Source: Pseudomonadota bacterium (GTDB taxonomy: Bacteria > Pseudomonadota > Gammaproteobacteria > Competibacterales > Competibacteraceae). From it: DNA of 64,000 nt. The notes beneath the pieces were generated by a model. That model was given only the letters and a program-made list of their open reading frames with translations. It did no database searches and was not told the origin of the DNA. A program made the translations under genes and the position numbers. Each line of letters starts with the position of its first letter. Position 1 is the first letter of the stretch. The stretch is taken from the NCBI GenBank assembly GCA_022709365.1, contig JAKLIY010000010.1:26341-90340 (forward strand). Direction: 5' to 3'. Positions 18,043 through 25,759 of the stretch are shown here, piece after piece.

Positions 18043-19440
18043 CTATGACTCTCCCGGCGACGGGCCGCCCGACAACGGCGGGAATTCGGGATGGGATGAT
18101 TCCCGCTGCCGAACCGCTGGGTTATAGCGCAGGCAGTTGGGGACGCAGGGACATTCAAAGGCGATTTTCATCGGCGCGATTCGCCCCTCATTTTTAAGCT
18201 GGAACAGCTTCGGCACCACTCGGTCGCGCAAGGTTTCCGGGTCAATGGTATTGACATAAATCTTGGTGCCGCCCTCAAACCCCGCCGGAGTCGATACCCG
18301 CCATTTGATCAGAATACGCCAGGGCATTGGCACATCGACATCAGGCGGCTTGTAGTACCACTCTTCATTGCAGGGAATATCCGACCCGGCGGCGGCATGG
18401 CAGCCATGCACCAGATCGGACATGCTGCGCAACTCCTCGGGCGAATGATTCCACGGCTGGCTGCGTTCGCTCTTGGAGAAAATCTCCAGCGTCGGATAGC
18501 GATGGCCGAAGCCGGCATAGGCAATGGCGTGATCATTTTCCGCCACCACCAGATTGCGGTAACTGGCGAAGTTAACTGCCGCCTCGTTGTAAATGTTGGG
18601 ATTATCCCGCACCCGGTGTAATTCCATCTCGTTCTGGACGCCGCGTTCGTCAATGGCCACCAGTTGCTTGTGCAGGTGATCGAACGACGCCCCCGCCGGT
18701 TTCAACCAGTTCTGGAAGACCGCGACATACCGGACATAGCGGTTATTGATGTACAGATCGCGCAGGGCATCGATAGTGAAACGCAGATATTGATAGTGTT
18801 CCTCCGGGGTCAGCGTTCCTGAAGAAGCTAATTGATGGTCATGGGTCGCGCCGTCGATGAGATGGCGTCGGGCGACGATCACTTCATGACCGCCGCCGAA
18901 GAAAGCATTAGCGAGTTGCAACCGCTCGTCCACCGACAACCGGTTGCGGGCGGCTTCATCCAAACCAGAAGCTTTCAAGCGCTGTTCGACGACTTGCAAC
19001 ACATGCTGGCGGCCCGCTTCCGAGGCCAGATAACTGCACTTGTGCGCTTCCATGGAGTCTGGAATCTGGTAGCCAAAGTTCTTTTGCCAGTAGTCAAAAG
19101 AGACGATCTCGAACAGGTTGGGAATGCGCCGGAATTCAGCCACGGTGTCAAACAGTTCCTCGGCGTGGAGATGGCGCAGGGTGGTGAAACCCTCGCTGGT
19201 TTTAACCAGCCGCGCTTTTTCCGGCGGGGTCTCCAGATAATGCCGGGTGCAGAATGAGCAGTGGGCATCGTGCTGGGCTGGATCGAGCGGCTTGGGGTTG
19301 GGTGCGCTGACGCCCAGTGGCCGATTGCCCCGGCCCGGCACGGTCCATACCTCCGTACCGGTGAACGGGTTGACCTGCTTGATGGTCCCATCGGCCATCC
19401 GCATCAGATAATTGGATTCGGGAATAATCTGCGGCAACAT
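18043..19440 (-). CDS. DUF4921 family protein (GalT/HIT-like)
   Basis: 465 residues from the ATG at 19440, which has GAGG upstream; the in-frame extension to 19536 lacks support. HCSFCTRHY near residue 65 looks like a Cys metal site. A central FDHLHKQLVAIDERG and later CPCVPNCLRYNP resemble galactose-1-phosphate uridylyltransferase/HIT-fold proteins, and I assign it to DUF4921 on overall appearance. A nucleotidyl-transfer or hydrolysis role is inference. It is convergent with rsmD. Confidence 0.75.
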   Translation of the reverse strand: MLPQIIPESNYLMRMADGTIKQVNPFTGTEVWTVPGRGNRPLGVSAPNPKPLDPAQHDAHCSFCTRHYLETPPEKARLVKTSEGFTTLRHLHAEELFDTVAEFRRIPNLFEIVSFDYWQKNFGYQIPDSMEAHKCSYLASEAGRQHVLQVVEQRLKASGLDEAARNRLSVDERLQLANAFFGGGHEVIVARRHLIDGATHDHQLASSGTLTPEEHYQYLRFTIDALRDLYINNRYVRYVAVFQNWLKPAGASFDHLHKQLVAIDERGVQNEMELHRVRDNPNIYNEAAVNFASYRNLVVAENDHAIAYAGFGHRYPTLEIFSKSERSQPWNHSPEELRSMSDLVHGCHAAAGSDIPCNEEWYYKPPDVDVPMPWRILIKWRVSTPAGFEGGTKIYVNTIDPETLRDRVVPKLFQLKNEGRIAPMKIAFECPCVPNCLRYNPAVRQRESSHPEFPPLSGGPSPGES

Positions 19441-19600
19441 GCCCGCTATACCTCGCTGCTGCGTCAAAATGAGCCTGTATTGCCTAACTCTAGTCCAGAG
19501 TATGCGGGCCTGCCACCAGGCCCCATGACTCATCATCCACCGTTCAAGATTGACCGGGTGATCGCGCTCCAGCGCAAGAATCTGATCGCCAGGGAGGAAC

Positions 19601-19927
19601 TTCCAGACCCCGACCCTGTTTCAGATTGCCCAGGATCTGCGGGCGATGCAGATCGACACCAGCATCGCCGAAGCCGATGTCGGCGTTTTACAACCGGGCA
19701 TGGCAGTACACTTCACAGTAGACGCCTATCCTGAGCAACGCTTTCAGGGCCGCATCCGCCAGATTCGCCTGAACCCGACTATCCAGCAGAACGTCGTGAC
19801 CTACAGCGTGGTGGTCGACGTGGACAACGCCGATGGACGGCTGCTGCCGGGCATGACCGCTTACGTCCGCATCACCACTGGCGAACGTAAAAATGTGCTG
19901 CGCGCACCGGTGGTGTTCTTGACGTGA
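19601..19927 (+). pseudogene. 3' fragment of an RND/ABC efflux periplasmic adaptor (MacA/HlyD-like)
   Basis: In frame from 19601 the sequence reads FQTPTLFQIAQDLRAM, then DTSIAEADVGVLQPGMAV, TVDAYPEQRFQGRIRQIRLNP and LLPGMTAYVRITTGE: the beta-barrel and proximal part of a periplasmic adaptor subunit. The signal/membrane anchor, coiled-coil hairpin and first lipoyl half are missing. Upstream sequence is unrelated, and no transporter gene follows. It ends in the first copy of a 103-bp direct repeat. This is a remnant of a lost efflux operon. Confidence 0.8.
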
Positions 19928-20010
19928 ATACGGATATCAATAAAATGCTTACAACACATTGATTATAAATAAACTTAATGAATCTATATCCACGTTTGAA
20001 GCACTACCCA
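19908..20010 (+). repeat. 103-bp direct repeat, copy 1
   Basis: This segment recurs at 20802-20904 with the same length and, by eye, six substitutions and no gaps. It begins inside the last codons of the adaptor fragment and runs through AT-rich intergenic sequence to GCACTACCCA. The two copies bracket the secreted Ig-like protein gene. Confidence 0.95.
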
Positions 20011-20056
20011 AAAAAAATTAGCGAAACTCCGGTATTTTCATCAAACTAGAATATAA

Positions 20057-20085
20057 TTGACATTATCGTAAACTAAGTTTCTTAA
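20057..20085 (+). promoter_or_regulatory. Possible sigma70-type promoter
   Basis: A consensus -35 TTGACA at 20057-20062 is followed after 17 bases by TCTTAA, which matches the -10 consensus at only three of six positions. It lies in AT-rich sequence about 90 bp upstream of the secreted protein gene. The poor -10 makes this tentative. Confidence 0.3.
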
Positions 20086-20177
20086 TGCTTGCTGTTGCAG
20101 TGAGTATCAGAGTTTGCGATAGTGTCTAACTCCTGATTTGACAACTTATTGATAAGCACCAACTGGTGGAGGCTAGC

Positions 20178-20792
20178 ATGAAAGCTAAAATCATTAGCTT
20201 ATTTTTTACGGTCTGTGTGATGTTTGTTACTTTATTCGCAATTCCTCAGGCTGCCATGGCTCAGGCTGTAACGGATAACATCCTAACAGTTGAAGAGCCT
20301 CTTCCTAACGGTACTTATTCCGGCGTTGCCAACTTGCGGGGTTGGGCAGTATCAATCAACGGAATCGAGCATATTGAGCTTCTTGTTGACGGCACATTTA
20401 AGACTAATATTCCGTCTGGAGGGTTAAGAACAGATGTAGGTGATTCTTTTCCAACTTACCCCGCCTCAGATAAATCCGGTTTCTCAATGGCTTATAACTA
20501 TTCAGACCTTTCTCCTGGTCAGCACACCTTTACCCTCCGAGCCGTTGATAATCGCGGCAACGCCACGGCAAAGACCATTGCAGTGTTCACCACGCATTTT
20601 GACGTTCCCGGTAATTTTTTAGCTGATCCAGAAAAGGTCAGTCTGCGAGGTGCTACTTTTAGTCTTGGGACCAACAACGATAGGTCATTATTTATCAGAA
20701 ATATGACGGTAGATGGTAAGACTTATACGATCCTTTTGGATTGGAGTACTCCTTCTCAAGGATTTTCCATTACGCAGATCTCTAGCCCTTAG
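20178..20792 (+). CDS. Secreted protein with Ig-like domain
   Basis: 204 residues. The signal peptide (about 1-30, core LFFTVCVMFVTLFAI) is probably cut after AAMA. The mature N-terminal ~110 residues resemble a bacterial Ig-like/sandwich domain (LRGWAVSINGIEHIELLVDG, SGFSMAYNYSDLSPG, TLRAVDNRGNA). The C-terminal ~55 residues form a second small strand-rich region without a known match. There is no sorting signal or membrane anchor. GGAGG nine bases before the ATG at 20178 fixes the start. Lower GC than neighbouring core genes and the flanking direct repeats suggest acquisition or mobilisation as a unit. Confidence 0.75.
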   Translation: MKAKIISLFFTVCVMFVTLFAIPQAAMAQAVTDNILTVEEPLPNGTYSGVANLRGWAVSINGIEHIELLVDGTFKTNIPSGGLRTDVGDSFPTYPASDKSGFSMAYNYSDLSPGQHTFTLRAVDNRGNATAKTIAVFTTHFDVPGNFLADPEKVSLRGATFSLGTNNDRSLFIRNMTVDGKTYTILLDWSTPSQGFSITQISSP

Positions 20793-20801
20793 TTGCCAAT
20801 T

Positions 20802-20904
20802 CGGTGGTGTTCTTGACGTGGACATGGATATCAATAAAATGCTTACAACACATTGATTATAAATCAACTTGATGAATCTATATCCACGTCTGAAGCACTA
20901 CCCA
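20802..20904 (+). repeat. 103-bp direct repeat, copy 2
   Basis: Second copy of the segment at 19908-20010. Because copy 1 includes the coding end of the adaptor fragment (GGTGGTGTTCTTGACGTG), copy 2 carries the same coding-derived bases in a place with no adaptor frame. The duplicated unit therefore originally belonged to the adaptor gene's 3' end. Confidence 0.95.
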
Positions 20905-21008
20905 CGATCTTTACTGCAAACCAGCGAGTGATTCAGGAAGCCAAGACAGCTCATCGGCTCAGGCTGCGTTAGCGCCTTGCCGAGGTTCCACGGTTCCTGG
21001 ACAACTGC

Positions 21009-21614
21009 TCAGCCCGAACTGCCCACTACATCACTGTCACCGAAATACTCCGTCGTATAGCGCTCCACCCGCAATTCCGGCGACCAGAAATCCAGCGGCA
21101 ATCCCGCCTTCTGCTTGAGTTGCGCCAAGAATACATAGGGATCCGTCAGATGCTTCCACACCGACGGCAGGAAGGTCCCCCGATGATGGCGAAAATGCAG
21201 AATCAGCCCATCCTCGCCGGGCCGCAACTGCGCCAGCAATTCGTCCTCGGAAGCAAAATGCAGCGGCTCTGGCGGCGACAGCACCGAAATATGAACGTCC
21301 AGCGCCGGAAATTCCTCCATGCGCACTTCTGGGAAGCGCGGATCCTCGAACGCCGCCGCGTAAGCGTGTACCGCAGCATCCTGAACCAGCGGTTGATAGG
21401 CGGCCAGCGCGCCGATACAACCCCGCAACTGACCACTCTTCTCCAAGGTGACAAAGGTTGCCCGCAGCACACGGAGGGGTTCTGAATAGTTGCCCGGATT
21501 GACGTCCAGCGGCTGGCGATGGCGCAGGCCGTGCTGAATCGAAGCGCGGGCGACTTCAAGCAACGTCGCCCGGTTCTCCGGTGACAGCGAATTAGTGGAA
21601 GGCATAAGCACCAT
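21009..21614 (-). CDS. amrA: AmmeMemoRadiSam system protein A (AMMECR1 homologue)
   Basis: 201 residues (or 198 from a second ATG at 21605). The family hallmark LRGCIGAL is near residue 70, followed by a helix containing AAFEDPRFPEV. Later come VHISVLSPPEPL and LPSVWKHLTDPYVFLAQLKQKAGLP. AMMECR1 proteins have no agreed biochemical role. The start lies inside the end of the Memo gene, so A and B are translationally coupled. Confidence 0.93.
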   Translation of the reverse strand: MVLMPSTNSLSPENRATLLEVARASIQHGLRHRQPLDVNPGNYSEPLRVLRATFVTLEKSGQLRGCIGALAAYQPLVQDAAVHAYAAAFEDPRFPEVRMEEFPALDVHISVLSPPEPLHFASEDELLAQLRPGEDGLILHFRHHRGTFLPSVWKHLTDPYVFLAQLKQKAGLPLDFWSPELRVERYTTEYFGDSDVVGSSG

Positions 21615-22380
21615 ACCCCACGACTTGATCGCGTGTCCCGGCGGTATCGCCGGAATTGCGCAGATCGAGGGTTTCGCACCGCAAACCCTTGCGCCGCGCT
21701 ACCCAGAGCAGGCCATTGACCGGATTGCGCCCACAGGCCTGTTCATAGCCGATGTCCTCGAAGCGCAGGTTTTCAATGGCGCTGGAGGTTTCGCGATCCA
21801 TGGCGCGGGCAGTCTGATAGTCGTGATAATGGCTGAGATCGGAACTGATGACGATCAGCGTTTCCGGGCCGCCCCACAAGGCTTCCAGCACGGCCCCTAC
21901 CTGGGACGGGCGGGCGTCGCCGACCACCAATGGCGCGAGCTTGAAGGCGCCCAGCACTTCCTGCAGGAACGGCAGATGCACTTCCAGACTGTGTTCTTGG
22001 GCATGGGCTTGCTCCAGGAAGCCAACTTCCGGCAATTGCCGAACCTGTTCGACCGCTTCCTGGTCTATGGGAATCACGCCCAACGGCGTAGCAAACGCGG
22101 TCATGCTGCTGACGGCGATGCCCCGGAAACCGACCCGGTGGCTCGGTCCCAGCAGCACCACGCGGGTAATCAGGTCGCGCACCGCGCTCAACCGCGCATA
22201 AGCGGATGCGGCAATCGGGCCAGAGTAGATATAGCCGGCGTGCGGGGCAATAATCGCCTTGGGCGGCGGCTCCGCCGGAACTGGAACTTGGTTGAGAAAA
22301 GTCTGCACTTGTGAATGCAGTTCGGCGGCGCTCGCCGGATAGAACATGCCCGCTACGGCAGGTGTGCGTGTAGTTTGCAT
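21592..22380 (-). CDS. amrB: AmmeMemoRadiSam system protein B (Memo homologue)
   Basis: 262 residues. The Memo family, a fold related to extradiol dioxygenases, is shown by IIAPHAGYIYSGPIAASAY, VVLLGPSHR, EHSLEVHLPFLQ and ISSDLSHYHDYQTA; the histidines in these motifs line the metal-site-like pocket. The start is the ATG at 22380 behind a strong GGGAGGG, not the longer frame to 22419. Divergent from the radical SAM gene, sharing a ~170-bp upstream region. Confidence 0.94.
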   Translation of the reverse strand: MQTTRTPAVAGMFYPASAAELHSQVQTFLNQVPVPAEPPPKAIIAPHAGYIYSGPIAASAYARLSAVRDLITRVVLLGPSHRVGFRGIAVSSMTAFATPLGVIPIDQEAVEQVRQLPEVGFLEQAHAQEHSLEVHLPFLQEVLGAFKLAPLVVGDARPSQVGAVLEALWGGPETLIVISSDLSHYHDYQTARAMDRETSSAIENLRFEDIGYEQACGRNPVNGLLWVARRKGLRCETLDLRNSGDTAGTRDQVVGYGAYAFH

Positions 22381-22552
22381 AACGACGCCCTCCCGGTTTA
22401 GTGTGCCAACGTCGATCATCAGCGCACAGGATGATTGGCGAATTTATCATCTAAAGTATAGAGCGTTATTCAAGCAGAAAAGATCAAACCCTATGAACCG
22501 CTAGGTTTCCACTGGCGGAATAACGACGAGAGCCTTTGCTCATGAGGCCGCC

Positions 22553-23677
22553 ATGACGATTAAAACCACCATTCCACCAATGCCTGCTTCTACCATTCCG
22601 GAGTTCTTTCCGACCCAATACTGGCATATTCTCGACGATGGCCGAGTGCAATGCGATGTTTGTCCGCGCTATTGCAAGCTGCACGAAGGCCAGCAGGGCC
22701 TGTGCTTTGTGCGCGGCAACCATGATAGCCAAATCAGGTTGACCAGTTACGGACGCTCCAGCGGATTCTGCATCGATCCCATTGAGAAGAAGCCGCTCAA
22801 TCACTTTTTGCCGGGAACGCCCGTGTTGTCCTTCGGCACCGCTGGCTGCAACCTGGCCTGCAAGTTTTGCCAGAACTGGGATATGAGCAAGTCCCGCGAG
22901 ATGGATACCCTGGCTGATGAAGCTTCGCCGGCCAAATTGGCGCGGGTTGCTCACGAACTGGGCTGCCGCAGCATCGCCTATACCTACAACGACCCGGTGA
23001 TTTTCATGGAGTACGCGATGGACACTGCCATCGCTTGCCGGGAGTACGGCATTCAGTCGGTGGCGGTTACTGCGGGCTATCTGTGCGAAGAGCCGCGCCG
23101 CGAATTCTTCAAATACATGGATGCCGCCAATGTCGATTTGAAAGCGTTCACCGAAGATTTCTACTGGAAAATCTGCGGCGGCCACCTGCAACCGGTGCTG
23201 GATACCCTGATTTATCTCAAGCGGGAAACCCAGGTCTGGTTTGAGATCACGACGCTGCTGATTCCCGGCGAGAACGATTCTGATGCGGAACTGGAGGCGC
23301 TGACCCAGTGGGTGATGGAAAACCTCGGGCCGGATGTGCCGCTCCATTTCACCGCCTTCCATCCCGACTGGAAGATGATGAACCACTCGCCGACGCCGCC
23401 TTCCACCCTGAGTCGGGCGCGGCGCATCGCCATGAAAAACGGTGTTCGCTACGCCTACACCGGCAATGTCCACGACGAAAAGGGCGACAGCACCTATTGC
23501 CATCAATGCGGCCACAAGTTGATTGGCCGTGACTGGTACACGCTCGGCGTCTGGAACCTGACGGCGGAGGGCCGATGCAATGCTTGCGGTACGCCTTGCG
23601 CCGGTGTGTTTGAGGCCGAACCGGGAACCTGGGGCGCACGGCGGCGGCCGGTACGGTTGCGGCAATATGCAGATTGA
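22553..23677 (+). CDS. amrS: AmmeMemoRadiSam system radical SAM enzyme
   Basis: 374 residues. The 4Fe-4S cluster motif is CNLACKFCQNW (CX3CX2C). An N-terminal Cys set (CDVCPRYCKL and GLCFVRG) is typical of this family, and a C-terminal Cys region (CHQCGHK and CNACGTPC) looks like a zinc knuckle. SIAYTYNDPVIFMEY and FHPDWKMM are family-typical. The substrate is not known to me. AMMECR1 and Memo proteins encoded opposite are its constant genomic companions. rlmJ starts six bases after the stop. Confidence 0.94.
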   Translation: MTIKTTIPPMPASTIPEFFPTQYWHILDDGRVQCDVCPRYCKLHEGQQGLCFVRGNHDSQIRLTSYGRSSGFCIDPIEKKPLNHFLPGTPVLSFGTAGCNLACKFCQNWDMSKSREMDTLADEASPAKLARVAHELGCRSIAYTYNDPVIFMEYAMDTAIACREYGIQSVAVTAGYLCEEPRREFFKYMDAANVDLKAFTEDFYWKICGGHLQPVLDTLIYLKRETQVWFEITTLLIPGENDSDAELEALTQWVMENLGPDVPLHFTAFHPDWKMMNHSPTPPSTLSRARRIAMKNGVRYAYTGNVHDEKGDSTYCHQCGHKLIGRDWYTLGVWNLTAEGRCNACGTPCAGVFEAEPGTWGARRRPVRLRQYAD

Positions 23678-23683
23678 GCCGAT

Positions 23684-24529
23684 ATGCTGAGCTACCGCCA
23701 TGCTTTCCATGCCGGCAATTTCGCTGACGTATTCAAACATGTCCTGCTGATCCAGCTCATCCGCGCCCTGCAATGCAAGGACAAACCATTCCGGGTCTTC
23801 GACACCCATGCCGGGGCGGGGCGCTACGATCTGCATTCCGCGCCCGCCCGCAAAAATCGGGAATATCAGAACGGCATCGGCCAGTTGTGGGATCAATCGG
23901 CATTGGGGCCGGAATTGCGCGAGTATCGGGAACAAGTGCGGGTGTTGAACCCGGATGGCGCATTGCGGGAATATCCTGGCTCGCCGCGCCTGATCCGCAC
24001 CCTGTTGCGACCGGAAGACCGGTTGACGCTGATTGAACTGCACCCTGGCGACTATCCGGCGCTCAAAGCCGAATTCACTGGCGACCGGCAAGTCGCGGTG
24101 CATCATGCCGACGGCTACGCCAGCCTGAAGGCGTTTTTACCCCCCCCGGAACGGCGCGGACTGGTGTTTATCGATCCGGCTTTTGAACTGCGGAATGAAT
24201 TTGACCGATTGGTCGAGGCGGTGCAGACGATGCACTGGCGCTGGGCGACGGGAATGGCCGCGATCTGGTATCCGATCCTCGACCGTGCGCCCAGCTTGCG
24301 CTTTCAGCGGAATCTGCAACAACTGGGAATTCCGGCGATCCTGTGCGCGGAGTTGGGACTCTATCCCTATGATCAACCCGTCGGTCTGCATGGCTGCGGG
24401 ATGATCGTCATCAACCCGCCTTGGAAACTGGATGAAACGCTTAACCGGCTGTTGCCGGAGTTGCTGGCGGCCTTACGAACCGGCGAACCGGGTCAAATCC
24501 GGCTGGAGTGGCTGATGCCGGCGAATTGA
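23684..24529 (+). CDS. rlmJ: 23S rRNA (adenine(2030)-N(6))-methyltransferase
   Basis: 281 residues. The RlmJ N-terminus LSYRHAFHAGNFADVFKHV, the AdoMet region DTHAGAGRYDL, LRPEDRLTLIELHP and the C-terminal GCGMIVINPPW identify the enzyme that methylates A2030 of 23S rRNA. The usual catalytic D-P-P-Y/F motif reads IDPAFE here: the codon after GAT CCG is GCT, an alanine. Whether this lowers activity is unknown. Close spacing suggests co-transcription with the radical SAM gene. Confidence 0.92.
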   Translation: MLSYRHAFHAGNFADVFKHVLLIQLIRALQCKDKPFRVFDTHAGAGRYDLHSAPARKNREYQNGIGQLWDQSALGPELREYREQVRVLNPDGALREYPGSPRLIRTLLRPEDRLTLIELHPGDYPALKAEFTGDRQVAVHHADGYASLKAFLPPPERRGLVFIDPAFELRNEFDRLVEAVQTMHWRWATGMAAIWYPILDRAPSLRFQRNLQQLGIPAILCAELGLYPYDQPVGLHGCGMIVINPPWKLDETLNRLLPELLAALRTGEPGQIRLEWLMPAN

Positions 24530-24534
24530 CTGTC

Positions 24535-24756
24535 TTACGCTGACGGAAGGGGTGGATACAGCGTTTCCAGCGCTTCCGGCTCCACCCGAATAACCTCGAT
24601 ATCCCCTTTGCGGGTGAAATTCCAGCCGTGCGCATGTTGCGTCCCGAAGATGGCGTAGGACAGGATGGAATAGCCGCGCAGGCCGATTCGATCCGCAATC
24701 TTCATCGTGCTGCTGGCCCGGTCCAGGGCCTTGCTTTGAATACCGTTCCCGTTCAT
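24535..24756 (-). CDS. Small conserved-looking protein of unknown function
   Basis: 73 residues from an ATG at 24756 with GGAGAG six bases upstream. The body contains a short helix (SSTMKIADRIGLRGYSILSY), then AIFGTQHAHGWNFTRKGDIEVIRVEPEAL and a C-terminal Pro-rich end. No membrane segment, signal peptide or metal motif is visible. It runs opposite to rlmJ, the stops being 5 bp apart. The good ribosome site supports a real gene, but I recognise no family. Confidence 0.5.
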   Translation of the reverse strand: MNGNGIQSKALDRASSTMKIADRIGLRGYSILSYAIFGTQHAHGWNFTRKGDIEVIRVEPEALETLYPPLPSA

Positions 24757-24921
24757 AGCCATCTCTCCAAGTCGTGAACCCTGATCGGCGATCAAGATGT
24801 ATAAGGATTATCGGCGGCGGTGATCGAGTCTGTAGATACAAGGTGGTTCACCGTAACCCCGATATCGCCACCGCCGTTCCAAGTCTGACCAGAGATTTTC
24901 AGCAAGTTTCACGCCACAAAT

Positions 24922-25446
24922 TTACTTATCGCCAGGCAATGGTTCGAGGGCTTGCTGCGGCGGGACGGTGAACTGGTGGGTGGCCCGCCATTCCTTGACT
25001 TTCTTCTCGGCTTCAGCAATTTGCGCCGGGGTCATCTTGGCCGCGATCTCCCGTTTGGCTTGAGGTCCCTGACTGTCGCCCTGGCTGTCCGCCATCGCAT
25101 ACCAGAAATAGGCTTGCACCAAGTCTGCCGGCTGGCCTTCGCCCTCCGCGTACATGATGCCCAAATTGATTTGCGCCTGCGACAGGCCCTGTTCAGCCGC
25201 CTTGCGATACCATTCGATTGCTTTTTGGTCATCCATCGGCACACCGTGTCCGTTGTCGTACAGGACGCCCAGGTTGAACTGGGCAAAAGCGAATCCCTGC
25301 TCGGCCAGTGGCCGAACAATCGCCAACTCCGTCGCATAATCGCCGCGTTCGTGGGCCGTTCTGGCCCGATCCCAGTCGCCCTCGGCCCAAACTGGTGCGG
25401 CGCACAGCAGGCTGCCCGCTAGCCACAGAAATAACAGTTTTCTCAT
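24922..25446 (-). CDS. Periplasmic Sel1-repeat protein
   Basis: 174 residues with a clear signal peptide (MRKLLFLWLAGSLLCAAPVWA, cleavage after VWA). Two to three Sel1-like repeats follow (FAQFNLGVLYDNGHGVP, AQINLGIMYAEGEGQP, plus a degenerate third), ending in a charged helix and the PPQQALEPLPGDK tail. Sel1 solenoids mediate protein contacts. A longer open frame upstream (to 25938) has no leader and should be ignored. Confidence 0.85.
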   Translation of the reverse strand: MRKLLFLWLAGSLLCAAPVWAEGDWDRARTAHERGDYATELAIVRPLAEQGFAFAQFNLGVLYDNGHGVPMDDQKAIEWYRKAAEQGLSQAQINLGIMYAEGEGQPADLVQAYFWYAMADSQGDSQGPQAKREIAAKMTPAQIAEAEKKVKEWRATHQFTVPPQQALEPLPGDK

Positions 25447-25489
25447 CAGTAAATGCTCAGTCGATGGAGGTGGGAGACAACGGAATGGC

Positions 25490-25687
25490 TCAGGCCCAAC
25501 GCAGATCGTCGCTATTGTTCCAGGCGCGGGCCAGAGAAGCCCATCCCGCCATCCAGGCGTGGTAAAGGTGGCTGTTGGGGACGTAAGGATTGCGATCCTC
25601 GCCCCGACTGGCCGCTTCGACGCCTTGCCGGAAGGCTTGACGCAAGAGCGGGGCCAGTTTTCTGGAAACGTCGATAGTACTGCGCAT
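25490..25687 (-). CDS. Ribosome modulation factor (Rmf/CrpP)-like small protein
   Basis: 65 residues. The pattern FRQGVEAASRGEDRNPY followed by AWMAGWASLARAW matches the Rmf arrangement of G-x2-A-x3-G, an N/C-P-Y triplet and a terminal W-x2-G-W. Rmf binds 30S subunits and promotes 100S hibernation; CrpP-type relatives on mobile elements share the pattern. The spacing is right, but identity to either cannot be judged by eye. No strong ribosome site precedes the ATG. Confidence 0.55.
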   Translation of the reverse strand: MRSTIDVSRKLAPLLRQAFRQGVEAASRGEDRNPYVPNSHLYHAWMAGWASLARAWNNSDDLRWA

Positions 25688-25759
25688 AAGCTGAATGAAT
25701 GAACCACGCCAAATTTTGAAACCGTTGAAATAAACGGTGTTGCGTATTTGACATCATTT

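Noticed and set aside
22484-24106. 540-codon open frame antisense to the radical SAM gene and rlmJ
   Set aside because: It spans two well-supported genes and lacks any family motif.
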